DNA from: DATKZM01 sp035527975
GTDB lineage: Bacteria; Pseudomonadota; Alphaproteobacteria; JAPULJ01
Assembly: GCA_035527975.1 (NCBI GenBank)
Contig: DATKZM010000115.1
Span: 1 to 64,000 of the forward strand
Length of the DNA stretch: 64,000 nucleotides
Direction of reading: 5' to 3'
This document shows, one piece after another, positions 18,097 through 26,703 of the stretch; the first letter of the stretch is position 1; the number at the start of each line of letters is the position of its first letter. The translations under genes were made by a program, and so were the position numbers. The notes beneath the pieces are model-generated. The model did no database searches. It had not been told where the DNA came from and worked only from the letters and a program-made list of their open reading frames with translations.

Positions 18097-18843
18097 ATGG
18101 CAAGCCATATTCGTGCGATCTCGCTGCTTCTTCTCCTGGTCTCCACCTGGCCTGGCGCAGCCATGGCCGATCCGATCGCAGAAGCAGTGCGTGTGCACGA
18201 CACCGGGGACTATGCCCGCGCTTTCAAACTCCTGCATCCGCTGGCGCAGAAAGGCGATCCGCGGGCGCAGCATATTCTGGGAGAATGGTACGACGGCGGG
18301 AATACCGGGACTAAGGAATATATTACCTTGTCGGTGAAGAAAGCCCGACACTGGTACGAGAAATCGGCGGCGCAGAACTACAAGCCCGGTGTACGGGCCT
18401 TGGGAGCCTACCTCACCGGACACGGCATCGAGGTCATGCGGGGCTATCGTATCCTGCTCACTATGGCCGAAGCTGGCGATGCGCGGGCGCAAGCGCTGCT
18501 CGGAAATTTCATCGCAACCCGGGCCAACGAAGAATATCCAGAGCGCTATCGAATTCCCGGGACGGCGGCCGACGGGCTCGCTTGGTTGCACAAAGCCGCC
18601 AACCAGAAGGATAATATCGCTGCCTATGCCCTTAGGTTCTATCACTGGCGATATGGGACAAAAGCCGAGCAGTATTATTGGGAACTCATCACCGCTGCAC
18701 TGATGAAGTCGCGCTTGCCAATGGCGGCACCGAATATCCGTGACGAGCTAACGAAAAAGCAGCGCACCGATGTCGAGCGCCGCGCCGCCGCCTGGCTCAA
18801 GGCGCGCGGCGTCACGCCCGTGCACCGTGTCGAATCCAAATAG
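18097..18843 (+). CDS. Exported Sel1-repeat protein (second of a tandem pair)
   Basis: A 248-aa paralogue of the preceding gene, 12 bases downstream and so co-transcribed. Signal peptide core AISLLLLLVSTWPGAAMA. Repeats read LLHPLAQKGDPRAQHILGEW, ARHWYEKSAAQNYKPGVRAL and ILLTMAEAGDARAQALLG, each matching its counterpart in the first protein. The shared C-terminal helix is R-A-A-A-W-L-K-A-R-G. Divergence between the copies is substantial, so the duplication is old. A periplasmic scaffold or inhibitor role is possible; nothing in the sequence fixes it. Confidence 0.85.
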   Translation: MASHIRAISLLLLLVSTWPGAAMADPIAEAVRVHDTGDYARAFKLLHPLAQKGDPRAQHILGEWYDGGNTGTKEYITLSVKKARHWYEKSAAQNYKPGVRALGAYLTGHGIEVMRGYRILLTMAEAGDARAQALLGNFIATRANEEYPERYRIPGTAADGLAWLHKAANQKDNIAAYALRFYHWRYGTKAEQYYWELITAALMKSRLPMAAPNIRDELTKKQRTDVERRAAAWLKARGVTPVHRVESK

Positions 18844-18912
18844 AAAATAGAGGTTCGGGCACCTCGCCCGCTGGCCTCTGACGGCGACGGGCGATAGGCG
18901 GGAGCGTTTGCC

Positions 18913-19404
18913 CTAATTCAGCTTGCCCGGCAGTTCCTTCAGCGCCTCGTCGACGAGGCGGGCGGTCTGGGTCGCGTCGAGCTTCTCGGCGAGGATCTGG
19001 CGGGTCGCGGCGATGGCGAGGTCGACCGCCTGGGCGCGCACCTGCGTCTCGGCCTGGGCCTCGGCCTGGGCGATGCGGTCGAGCGCCTGTTGCTCGCGCC
19101 GCTTGACCGAGGCCTTGAGGTCTTCGCCGGCCTGCTCGCGCAGCCGCGTCGCTTCGGAGCGGGCATGCGAGAGCATGGCCTCGGCCTCCTTGGCGGCGTC
19201 GCGTTCCTTGCGCTGGTATTCGGCGAGCAGCTTTTGCGCTTCCTCGCGCAGGCGCTGGGCCTCGTCGAGCTCGTGCTTGATGCGCGCGGCGCGCCCGTCA
19301 AGCGCCGCCATCAGGGGCTTGGTCGCCTTCCAGACCATGAAGATGACGAAGAGGACGAAGGCGACCGCGACCCAGAACTCGGCGCTTTGAATGAGATGGT
19401 CCAT
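18913..19404 (-). CDS. atpF: FO ATP synthase subunit b
   Basis: Peripheral-stalk subunit of the ATP synthase, 163 aa. One N-terminal membrane helix (WVAVAFVLFVIFMVWKAT) is followed by a long charged, Ala-rich coiled coil, for example EAQRLREEAQKLLAEYQRK. This is the last gene of the FO operon, nine bases after atpF'. Alphaproteobacteria carry two different b-type subunits, b and b', and this is the b-type with a short N-terminus. F1 genes are not in the window, in keeping with the split FO and F1 operons of this class. Confidence 0.93.
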   Translation of the reverse strand: MDHLIQSAEFWVAVAFVLFVIFMVWKATKPLMAALDGRAARIKHELDEAQRLREEAQKLLAEYQRKERDAAKEAEAMLSHARSEATRLREQAGEDLKASVKRREQQALDRIAQAEAQAETQVRAQAVDLAIAATRQILAEKLDATQTARLVDEALKELPGKLN

Positions 19405-19412
19405 GCGCGCCG

Positions 19413-20021
19413 CTACCCAAGATCCTTGACGGCACGCGACACCGCGCCGGCCGCGTCCTGCGGGCTGACCTCAAGCCCGATCAGCTTCGCCGATGCCGCT
19501 TGGGCGATCTCGGCCGCGATATCGCCGATCCCTTCAAGGGCAGAGTTGCGCGCCTCGGCGATGCGCCGCTCGGCCTTCTCGATATCGCCCGCCAGGCGCC
19601 GGCTGAGCTTTTCATGCGCTGCGGACGCCTCGGCCGCGGCCAGCTCGTTGGCCTCGCGGATCACGACCTGCGCCGAGGCACGGCCCTCGGCGGAGAGCTT
19701 CTCGTACTCCGCCAGTACCGCCTCGGCCTCATTACGGACTTCCTGCGCCTTTGCAACATCGCGGTCGATGCGCTCGCGCCGATCCTCCAGCACCCGCCCG
19801 ATCCTCGGCAGCGCGACCCGCCAGGCGATCAAGAAGAAGAGCGTGAAGGTGAGCGCGAGCCAGAAGATCTGCGAGGCGAAGCTCGACGGGTCGAGCTGGG
19901 GCATGCCCGATTTCTGGGTGCTGCCCTTCTCCGCCGCGAAGGCGAGAGCGGCCGGCAAGGCGGACCCGAAGATCCCCAGCGCCAAGCCGTTTCGCAGGCA
20001 GGTGACGCGTCGCATGGTCAT
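19413..20021 (-). CDS. atpF': FO ATP synthase subunit b'
   Basis: Second stalk subunit, about 202 aa from the chosen start. It has a hydrophobic N-terminal extension ending A-L-A-F-A-A-E, then the membrane helix QIFWLALTFTLFFLIAWRVA and P-R-I-G-R-V-L-E-D-R-R. A coiled coil follows, with GDIEKAERRIAEARNSALEG near the C-terminus. The P-x-I-G-x-x-L-E-x-R-R segment is typical of b' chains. The ATG at 20021 is preceded by AAGAG; an ATG six bases later and a longer frame to 20057 are alternatives. It lies between atpE and atpF. Confidence 0.92.
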   Translation of the reverse strand: MTMRRVTCLRNGLALGIFGSALPAALAFAAEKGSTQKSGMPQLDPSSFASQIFWLALTFTLFFLIAWRVALPRIGRVLEDRRERIDRDVAKAQEVRNEAEAVLAEYEKLSAEGRASAQVVIREANELAAAEASAAHEKLSRRLAGDIEKAERRIAEARNSALEGIGDIAAEIAQAASAKLIGLEVSPQDAAGAVSRAVKDLG

Positions 20022-20070
20022 GAGCTCTTGGCCAACATCGGGCTGATCCGGCGGCACGCGCCGGGCCGGC

Positions 20071-20304
20071 TCAGAATACGAAGAGCAGCAAGAGCGCGAT
20101 GATCAGCGCGAACAGCGCCAGCGCCTCGACAAGCGCGAAGCCCAGCATGGTCATGGTGAACATGTCGGTCTCGCGCCGCGCCGAGGGATTGCGCGCGACG
20201 GCCTGGATGTAGGCCGAAAAGATGTTGCCGATGCCGATGCCCGAGCCGATCACGCCGAGCACGGCGATGCCGGCGCCGAGGAGTTTGACTGCACTAGCGT
20301 CCAT
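20071..20304 (-). CDS. atpE: FO ATP synthase subunit c
   Basis: Proteolipid ring subunit, 77 aa, two membrane helices joined by the polar loop A-R-N-P-S-A-R-R. The Gly-rich first helix contains GSGIGIGNIFSAY. The ion-carrying acidic residue is the Glu in FALVEALALFALI of the second helix. No sodium-type polar signature is evident around it, so proton coupling is expected. It lies between atpB and atpF' in the FO operon. Confidence 0.96.
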   Translation of the reverse strand: MDASAVKLLGAGIAVLGVIGSGIGIGNIFSAYIQAVARNPSARRETDMFTMTMLGFALVEALALFALIIALLLLFVF

Positions 20305-20358
20305 GGATCGTTCTTCCTTCTCGCTTTGAATTCCGGTTCTTGGCTTTGGCGCGCATGT

Positions 20359-21096
20359 TTAATGGAGGTGGAGCGCGTCGTTGATGTAGAGGCAGGTGAG
20401 GATCGCAAAAACGTAAGCCTGCAGGAACGCGATCACGATCTCAAGCCCGGTCAGCGCCACCATGAGGGCCAGCGGCAGCAGGCCGCCAACGCCGAATGTG
20501 ATCGCGCCCAGGCCGAAGACGAAGCCGCCGATGACCTTCAGCAGCGTGTGTCCCGCCAGCATGTTGGCAAAAAGCCGCACCGACAGGCTGATCGGCCGCG
20601 AGAGGTAGGAGATGATCTCGATCGGGATCAGCAGCGGCCACATCGCCACCGGCACGCCGGGCGGCACAAAGAAGCTGAAGAAGTGCATCTTGTGCTTCAC
20701 CAGGCCCAAAATAGTAACGCCGATGAAGACCACGGCCGCCATCGCGAAGGTCACGATGATGTGGCTGGTGAAGGTAAAGGAATAGGGGAGCATGCCGAGC
20801 AGATTGCCCAGCAGCACGAACATGAACAGCGTGAAGACGAAGGGGAAGTAGCGCTTGCCTTCCGCGCCCACGGTGTCGCTGATGAGCCCGGCGACGAATT
20901 CGTAGGACAACTCCGCGATCGACTGGATGCGCCCCGGCACCACGCTGGCCCGGCCCATGCCGAAGACCAGCAGACCCGTTCCAACCACCAACGCCGCGGC
21001 CATCGCCGCCGACGAATTGGTGAAGGAAATGTCCAGGCCGCCGACCTCGATCGGCACGATCGCCTTGATCTCGAATTGCTCGAGTGGGCTCGCCAT
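20359..21096 (-). CDS. atpB: FO ATP synthase subunit a
   Basis: Proton-channel subunit, 245 aa, with five to six membrane helices. The essential arginine is in SLSVRLFANMLAGHTLL, the hallmark of the family. The N-terminal part has the LEQFEIKAIVPIEVGGLDIS stretch typical of alphaproteobacterial subunit a. The C-terminal helix region is ALTGLEIVIAFLQAYVFAIL. It follows atpI by about 56 bases and precedes atpE by 54. Confidence 0.96.
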   Translation of the reverse strand: MASPLEQFEIKAIVPIEVGGLDISFTNSSAAMAAALVVGTGLLVFGMGRASVVPGRIQSIAELSYEFVAGLISDTVGAEGKRYFPFVFTLFMFVLLGNLLGMLPYSFTFTSHIIVTFAMAAVVFIGVTILGLVKHKMHFFSFFVPPGVPVAMWPLLIPIEIISYLSRPISLSVRLFANMLAGHTLLKVIGGFVFGLGAITFGVGGLLPLALMVALTGLEIVIAFLQAYVFAILTCLYINDALHLH

Positions 21097-21152
21097 GCTG
21101 CGTCGTCCTTAACCCCGTTTTTCGGCCCGTCGCCCTGGCCCCGTTTGCCTGG

Positions 21153-21581
21153 CTATGCGCCGCCTTGCGTATCTTTGCCGGCCTTGTCGGCCGTCTTGCC
21201 CTTCGCATCGCCCGCGCCGGTGTCATTGGCGTCTTTGGCATCTTCCCCGTTTTCCCGGGCTTGCCGGTAACCGACCGCATTGCTCTGGCCGCTCGCCGTG
21301 CGGAACACATTGAAGGTACCCGCAGCGGCGCCAAGGACGAAGAACACGATCAGCATCGCCGGCGAGCTGCCCATCCACCAATCGAGCAACAAGCCGACGC
21401 CCACGCCGACCACAACGCCTGCAACGAAATCGACCCCCAGGCGGAGCGCCAGGCCCACCCCCGACATATCCTCCGCCCGCCGCGCCCCGGCTTTGCCCGC
21501 CCGCCGCTCCTGCCTGTCGCGAGCCTCGCGCAATCTTGCGTCGAGCTCCCGAAGCGCAGGCGGCGGTTTCTTTTCAGACAT
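21153..21581 (-). CDS. atpI: ATP synthase assembly protein AtpI
   Basis: Small membrane protein of 142 aa that aids assembly of the c-ring. Two helices are visible: VDFVAGVVVGVGVGLLLDWW and PAMLIVFFVLGAAAGTFNVF, with the family's G-x-x-L-D motif at the end of the first. A hydrophilic N-terminus rich in Arg and Lys precedes them, and the C-terminal tail is Lys/Asp/Gly/Ala-rich low complexity. The ATG at 21581 (M-S-E-K-K) is preferred over the longer frame to 21671, which would run past the promoter. First gene of the FO operon. Confidence 0.9.
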   Translation of the reverse strand: MSEKKPPPALRELDARLREARDRQERRAGKAGARRAEDMSGVGLALRLGVDFVAGVVVGVGVGLLLDWWMGSSPAMLIVFFVLGAAAGTFNVFRTASGQSNAVGYRQARENGEDAKDANDTGAGDAKGKTADKAGKDTQGGA

Positions 21582-21642
21582 AGCCCGGCGCGAAAAGGAC
21601 ACACGCCCCGAACCGGACTTCTCCCGGGTCAAGGCCGCGCGA

Positions 21643-21671
21643 ACGATATTGCCTCGCAGCAGGGGTGTCAA
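21643..21671 (-). promoter_or_regulatory. Sigma-70-type promoter of the atp FO operon
   Basis: On the minus strand a perfect TTGACA (21666-21671) is followed after 17 bases by TATCGT (21643-21648), four of six matches to the -10 consensus. The expected start near 21636 leaves a leader of about 55 bases before the atpI ATG at 21581. It lies in the gap between the smc stop and atpI. Confidence 0.6.
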
Positions 21672-21752
21672 GGCCGCGCCGCGTGCCTAACATATTGATT
21701 TAGTTGAAATAAAATGACTGCGACAATCAGGCCGGCGGAACCGTCGGGTTGC

Positions 21753-24700
21753 TCACGCCACGGTGCGCAGGCGTTCGGCCTCGCGGAGATCGACGGAGAC
21801 GAGTTGCGAGACGCCTTTCTCGCCCATGGTGACGCCGAACAGGCGGTCCATCCGCGCCATGGTCATGCGGTGATGGGTGATCAGAAGGAAGCGCGTCTTG
21901 GTCTCGTTGGTGATCGTGTCGAGCAGGGTACAGAAGCGGTCGACATTGGCGTCGTCGAGCGGGGCGTCGACCTCGTCGAGCACGCAGATCGGCGCGGGAT
22001 TGGTCATGAAGACCGCGAACAGCAGCGACAGCGCCGTCAGCGCCTGCTCACCGCCGGAGAGCAGCGACATGGCCTGCAGCCGCTTGCCCGGCGGGCTCGC
22101 CATGATCTCAAGGCCGGCCTCCAGCGGATCATCCGATTCGATCAACTTCAAAAACGCCTGGCCGCCGCCGAAGAGGCTTTCGAAGATCGTGCGGAAATGC
22201 ACGTCGACCTTCTCGAAGGAGGCAAGAAGGCGTTGGCGGCCCTCGCGGTTGAGCTCGTTGATCGCCTGGCGGAAGCGTGAGATGGCGCCGAGCAGATCTT
22301 CGCGCTCGGTCTCCATTGTGGAAATCTGCTCGCCGAGCTCTTCTGATTCGCGCTCGGCGCGCAGGTTGACCGGACCCATATTGTCGCGCTCGCGGGTCAG
22401 ACGGTCGAGCTTGGTCTCGATGTCGTCGAGCGCCGGCAGCTCCGCACCCTCATCGAGATTGGCGGCGTCCAGCGCCGCTTCGGGCGCACAACCAAGCCGC
22501 TCGCGGATACGCTCGGTGACCGCTTCGATCGCCTGATCGGCCTGCGAGACGGCGCCTTCGGAGCGGCCGCGCTCCTCACGGATATCGGCGAGCGTGCCCT
22601 CGGCGGCGCGCAGCGCGCCCTCGACCTCGGCGAGCCGGGCCTCGGCGGCTTCCAGCGTGCGGGCCGCTTCGCTGCGCTTGGCCTCGGCGGTCTCGATGGC
22701 GTCGAGAAGCCCGGCGCGTAAATTCTGGATCTCGGCCGGCCGGCCGGCCAGACGTTCGATCGAGGTCTTGGCTGCATTGCGCCGCTCGCCGAGCAGCTTG
22801 AACTGGCGCGTCCCGTTTTCGATACGCGCCTCCCAGATCCGGCGCTCGTCGACGATCGCATTGCGGCGGCGCTCGCGCGCCTCGGCTTCGGCGCGCAACC
22901 GGTCGCGGGTCTGGCGCAGCTCGTCGAGGGTGCCGCGTTGGGTCTGAACCTGACTTTGTTTTTTCCCCAGCTCGGCGCGGCTGTCTTCGCCGGAGCGCGC
23001 GATGTCCGCCGCCGCCTCGGCGGTCGTGAGCTCTTCGTCGATCTCGGCGAGATCGGCGCCGACGCTGGCCGCGGCCTCTTCCAGCGCGCGGGCGCGGGTG
23101 GTGCGCTCGGCGGCCTCCTTGGCGGCCCGGGCCTGCGCCTCGCGGGCCTGGCTCAGCGCCGCCATGCGGGTGCGATGGGCTTCGCGGGCCGTGCGCTCGG
23201 CCTCGGTGGTTGCGGCGACCTTGACCTTGGCTTTCTCTGCCGCGGCGCGCGCGGCCTGGGCGGTTCCTTCCGCGTCGGTCAGGACGATCGCGATCTCGGC
23301 CAGCCGGTTGGCCTGCCGCAGCCGCGTCTCCGCCGGATTGCCGGCCTCGGCCAAGGCAACGAAGCCGTCCCAACGCCACAAGTCGCCGGCGCGGCTGACC
23401 AGGCGTTGTCCTTGAGCGAGCTTGGGCGCGTAAAGCCCGCCTTCGGCCAGATTGGCCACAACGCCGATCTGCGTGAGCCGGCGGGCGAGCGCCGCCGGTG
23501 CCTCGACATGATCGCCGAGCCGGACCGAACCGCCGGGCAGGGCCGGGCCTTCGGGTCCGTTGGTTGCTATCCAATGGATCGACTGGGTGTCGTCGATCGA
23601 GGCGCGAAGGTCGTCGCCCAGCGCCGCGCTCAACGCGGCCTCGAAACCGGGCTCGGCGCGGATCTTGCCGACCACCGCATCGGGCAGATCGTCGGCCTCC
23701 GTGCGCAGCGCCTCCAGCCCACGCGCTTCGGCGCGCAATGACGCCAGCGCCTCGTCGGCCTGAAGCAGCGCGCCGCGGATCTCGGCCTCGCGGGCCCGCG
23801 CGGCGGTATTCGCAACTTCGGCCGCTTCGGCCCCGGCGCGCGCTTCTTCCAGCGCCCGGTCCGCCGCGCGCGCAGCCGCATCGCCCGCATCGGCATCGGG
23901 ACCGGCCTTCTCGGCCAGCGCCTGACGCTCGATCTCGATCGACTGGGCGCGCTCGGACAAGCGGTTCTGGCGTGATCGCAGCGCCTCCAAGCGCTCGTCG
24001 AGCCCGGAGCGATGCGCCTCGGCCTCGGCGGCGGCCTGGGTGAGGCGGGTGAGCGCGGCCTCGATGATCTCGAGCGCAGCCTCGGCCTCGGCGACGGCGC
24101 GCGCGGCCTGGGACCGTGCGTCGTTTTCACTGTCGTTCGTATCGGCCAGGCCTTCGGCTTCAGCCTCGATGCGGGCCAGCGCCGCGGCGGCGTCCTCGCT
24201 CATCGTCTGCTCGCGTGTAAGATCCTCTTCGATCTGCTGCAGGCGCGTCTGGTATTCGGCGCGCGCCTCGGCGAGCTGCTCTTCTTCCTTGTCGAGCGTG
24301 TCGCGCGCGATCGCCAGGCGTTGCAGCTCTGCTGCCGCTTCGGCTTCGGCCAGGCGGAGCGCCGGCATCGCCTCGGCTGCTTTGGCTTGTGCGCCCGTGC
24401 CGGCGGAGACCGCCTGGGCAAGCTCGGTCACCTTCGCTTCGGCGTCGCGGAGGCGCGTGCGGGCATTCTCCATTTCTTCGGCGGCTTCACGCCAGCGCAG
24501 GTGAAGCTGGATCGCCTCGCAGGCGCGGATCTGCTCGCCGATATTGCGGTACCGCGTGGCCTGGCGGGCCTGGCGTTTGAGGCCCTGCATCTGGCCCGCC
24601 AAGGCGCCGATCACATCGTCGAGCCGGGCAAGATTATTATCCGCGCCGCGCAGGCGAAGCTCGGCCTCGTGGCGCCGCGAATGCAGGCCGGTGATGCCGG

Positions 24701-25205
24701 CCGCCTCCTCCAGCAGCATGCGGCGCTGGGCGGGCTTGGCATTGATCAGCGCGCCGACCTTGCCCTGGCTCACGATCGCGGTCGAGCGCGCGCCGGTTGA
24801 GAGGTCGGCGAAAAGGAGCTGGACGTCGCGGGCGCGGACGTCCTGGCCGTTGACCTTGTAGTGCGAGCCTTCGCCGCGCTCGATCCGCCGCACGATCTCA
24901 AGCTCGTCGAGCTCGTTCCACTGCGGGGGAAACTTGCGATCGTTGTTCTTCAGCGAAATCACGACCTCGGCGATGTTGCGCGCCGGCCGCTCGTTGGTGC
25001 CGTTGAAGATGACGTCGTCCATGCCGCCGCCGCGCATCTGCTTGGCCGAGCCTTCGCCCATCGCCCAGCGCAGCGCTTCCAGCAGGTTCGACTTGCCGCA
25101 GCCATTGGGGCCGACGACGCCAGTCAGCCCGTCCTCAATGACGAGTTCGGTCGATTCGACGAAGGACTTGAATCCGGAGAGCCGGACTTTGTTGAACTGA
25201 ACCAA
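21753..25205 (-). CDS. smc: Chromosome segregation protein SMC
   Basis: Condensin ATPase that compacts and segregates the chromosome, 1150 aa, a usual bacterial length. Walker A is VVGPNGCGKSNLLEALRWAM near residue 32. Two long Ala/Glu/Arg-rich coiled-coil arms flank a hinge around residues 515-640, with TEADDLPDAVVGKIRAEPGF at its start. The ABC signature LLSGGEQALTALSLLFAVF and Walker B ICVLDEVDAPLDDANVDRF lie near the C-terminus. It follows the dsbA-like gene by 21 bases in the same direction, so the two are probably co-transcribed, an arrangement common in alphaproteobacteria. ScpA and ScpB are not in the window. Confidence 0.96.
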   Translation of the reverse strand: MVQFNKVRLSGFKSFVESTELVIEDGLTGVVGPNGCGKSNLLEALRWAMGEGSAKQMRGGGMDDVIFNGTNERPARNIAEVVISLKNNDRKFPPQWNELDELEIVRRIERGEGSHYKVNGQDVRARDVQLLFADLSTGARSTAIVSQGKVGALINAKPAQRRMLLEEAAGITGLHSRRHEAELRLRGADNNLARLDDVIGALAGQMQGLKRQARQATRYRNIGEQIRACEAIQLHLRWREAAEEMENARTRLRDAEAKVTELAQAVSAGTGAQAKAAEAMPALRLAEAEAAAELQRLAIARDTLDKEEEQLAEARAEYQTRLQQIEEDLTREQTMSEDAAAALARIEAEAEGLADTNDSENDARSQAARAVAEAEAALEIIEAALTRLTQAAAEAEAHRSGLDERLEALRSRQNRLSERAQSIEIERQALAEKAGPDADAGDAAARAADRALEEARAGAEAAEVANTAARAREAEIRGALLQADEALASLRAEARGLEALRTEADDLPDAVVGKIRAEPGFEAALSAALGDDLRASIDDTQSIHWIATNGPEGPALPGGSVRLGDHVEAPAALARRLTQIGVVANLAEGGLYAPKLAQGQRLVSRAGDLWRWDGFVALAEAGNPAETRLRQANRLAEIAIVLTDAEGTAQAARAAAEKAKVKVAATTEAERTAREAHRTRMAALSQAREAQARAAKEAAERTTRARALEEAAASVGADLAEIDEELTTAEAAADIARSGEDSRAELGKKQSQVQTQRGTLDELRQTRDRLRAEAEARERRRNAIVDERRIWEARIENGTRQFKLLGERRNAAKTSIERLAGRPAEIQNLRAGLLDAIETAEAKRSEAARTLEAAEARLAEVEGALRAAEGTLADIREERGRSEGAVSQADQAIEAVTERIRERLGCAPEAALDAANLDEGAELPALDDIETKLDRLTRERDNMGPVNLRAERESEELGEQISTMETEREDLLGAISRFRQAINELNREGRQRLLASFEKVDVHFRTIFESLFGGGQAFLKLIESDDPLEAGLEIMASPPGKRLQAMSLLSGGEQALTALSLLFAVFMTNPAPICVLDEVDAPLDDANVDRFCTLLDTITNETKTRFLLITHHRMTMARMDRLFGVTMGEKGVSQLVSVDLREAERLRTVA

Positions 25206-25226
25206 TGCGGCCGATTTCTCCCGTTG

Positions 25227-26000
25227 CTACTTGGCGCCGCTCAACTCGGCCTTGATCATCGACTTCATGAGCTTGTCGAACTCCGCGAAAGGCTGGGCGC
25301 CGATCAGCCGTTTGCCGTTGATCACGAATGTGGGGGTCGAGCGGATCTTGTATTTTGCGTCGAGCTCGTCGCGCATCCGGCTGAGGCCGCGATAAAGCTC
25401 CTTGCTGTCCATGCACGACTTGAACTGAGCATCGTTCATGCCGACGAGGCGGGCGACCGGCTTCAGTTGCGCGAACAGCTCATCGGCGTTGGCGGCCTGG
25501 GTCCATTTCGCCTGGTTGCGATAGAGCAGATCGACCATGGCGAAATGCCGGTCATCGGGTACGCAGCGCGCCAGCATGGTCGCGAACTGGGCGCGCACGC
25601 CGCCGAACACGGCATGCAGCACGATCTTCGCCTTGCCGGTTTCGATATACTCCTTCTTGATCGTCGGCCAGGCGCCGGCATGGAACGACTGGCAGTGCCC
25701 GCAGCTCAGCGACTCGAAGGCAAGGATGGTAATCGGCGCGTCCTTCTTGCCGAGCACTTTGTCGGCGAGCGCATGTTTGAGGGTGACAAGGCCGACTATC
25801 GGGCCTTCGCCTTTAGCTTCGGCATTCTTCTTTTCGGCGCCCTTTTTCTCTGGGCCTTCTTTCGTCTCGGCGAGCTGAGCGGGGGCCGCAAGGACCGCCG
25901 TCTTGTCATTTGCGGGCAGCATTCCGGCCATCGCGGGCAGCGCCGCCAAGCCAATCAACGATACGGTGAGAGCGGAGCCTCTCAACAAGACCTTGAGCAA
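25227..26000 (-). CDS. DsbA-like thiol:disulfide oxidoreductase
   Basis: Periplasmic thioredoxin-fold oxidoreductase, 257 aa. The start is TTG at 26000, chosen because an excellent GAGGAGG lies five bases upstream and the signal peptide begins at once (LLRGSALTVSLIGLAALPAMA). A Lys/Glu-rich linker of about 30 residues precedes the DsbA domain. The active site is C-G-H-C in FESLSCGHCQSFHAGAWP, and the cis-proline is in RSTPTFVINGKRL. An additional C-x-x-D pair lies in QFKSCMDSKEL. It is followed directly by smc and preceded by dciA. Confidence 0.9.
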   Translation of the reverse strand: MLKVLLRGSALTVSLIGLAALPAMAGMLPANDKTAVLAAPAQLAETKEGPEKKGAEKKNAEAKGEGPIVGLVTLKHALADKVLGKKDAPITILAFESLSCGHCQSFHAGAWPTIKKEYIETGKAKIVLHAVFGGVRAQFATMLARCVPDDRHFAMVDLLYRNQAKWTQAANADELFAQLKPVARLVGMNDAQFKSCMDSKELYRGLSRMRDELDAKYKIRSTPTFVINGKRLIGAQPFAEFDKLMKSMIKAELSGAK

Positions 26001-26030
26001 GTTTACCTCCTCGCCCCAATATGTAGGGGC

Positions 26031-26059
26031 AGTATAGGGTTTGGGCTGGAACTCTACAA
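26031..26059 (-). promoter_or_regulatory. Sigma-70-type promoter of the dsbA-like gene
   Basis: On the minus strand TTGTAG (26054-26059) and TATACT (26031-26036, five of six matches) are separated by 17 bases. Transcription from here would give a short leader to the TTG start at 26000, with the strong ribosome-binding site inside it, and would presumably continue into smc. Confidence 0.6.
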
Positions 26060-26100
26060 GCGGACCGAAGCACTCGGAACCGCAAAAAATCGGCATTTCG

Positions 26101-26658
26101 TCAGCGCGGCGCCGAACCTCGGCCGCGCGACAACACATGCCCGCCAAGCGAGGTCAATGCCTCGCGCAGGGCCTCGTCCTCGATGCCGGCGGTCCGATCC
26201 GCCGCCTGTTGCAGCGCCGCCGCGTCGGGGGCGGGGGGCGTGGCTGGCGCCTCGTTGCGGCGCGGCGGCAGGGGGCCGCGCACCATCGACAGGCGCTCCA
26301 CCGCGCGGTAACCGAAATATCCGTTGATGCGCTCGATGACCACCGGTTCGAGATGCTGCAGCTCGATCGCCAGCGGCCCGTCGACGCGGATCTTGAGCAC
26401 GCCCGGCCCGCCATCGCGCGGCTGGCTGAGGCGCTCGGGACAACTGCAGCCCGCGAGCGTGGCGCCGACGATCTCGGGCCATTCGGCCACGATGCGTCCG
26501 CCCGCCAGCCCGCGGCGCTTGAGCACCGGCCGACCCACAGCCGAAAGCGGGGCCGCGATGGCGCGCATGCCGGTTGGCCGCCGCCGCTCGTCCCGATTGG
26601 CGGGCGCCTTGTCGTCACGCCTTTTTTTGTCAGACGTTTTTCCGGGGCGGTCTGGCAT
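26101..26658 (-). CDS. dciA: DUF721 / DciA-family protein
   Basis: DciA-type protein (185 aa); DciA proteins load the replicative helicase in most bacteria that lack DnaC. The N-terminus is basic and disordered. The DUF721 domain starts near residue 30 and contains IVAEWPEIVGATLAGCSCPERL and VLKIRVDGPLAIELQHLEPVV, followed by INGYFGY. The C-terminus is a Pro/Ala/Arg-rich tail ending in a short helix, longer than in minimal DciA. It is transcribed away from mutY and toward the dsbA-like gene and smc, the conserved alphaproteobacterial order. Confidence 0.85.
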   Translation of the reverse strand: MPDRPGKTSDKKRRDDKAPANRDERRRPTGMRAIAAPLSAVGRPVLKRRGLAGGRIVAEWPEIVGATLAGCSCPERLSQPRDGGPGVLKIRVDGPLAIELQHLEPVVIERINGYFGYRAVERLSMVRGPLPPRRNEAPATPPAPDAAALQQAADRTAGIEDEALREALTSLGGHVLSRGRGSAPR

Positions 26659-26703
26659 CGTGCGACGGCTCGCGTGCTGTGGCCGGGTGGCCGATCACGG
26701 CCT

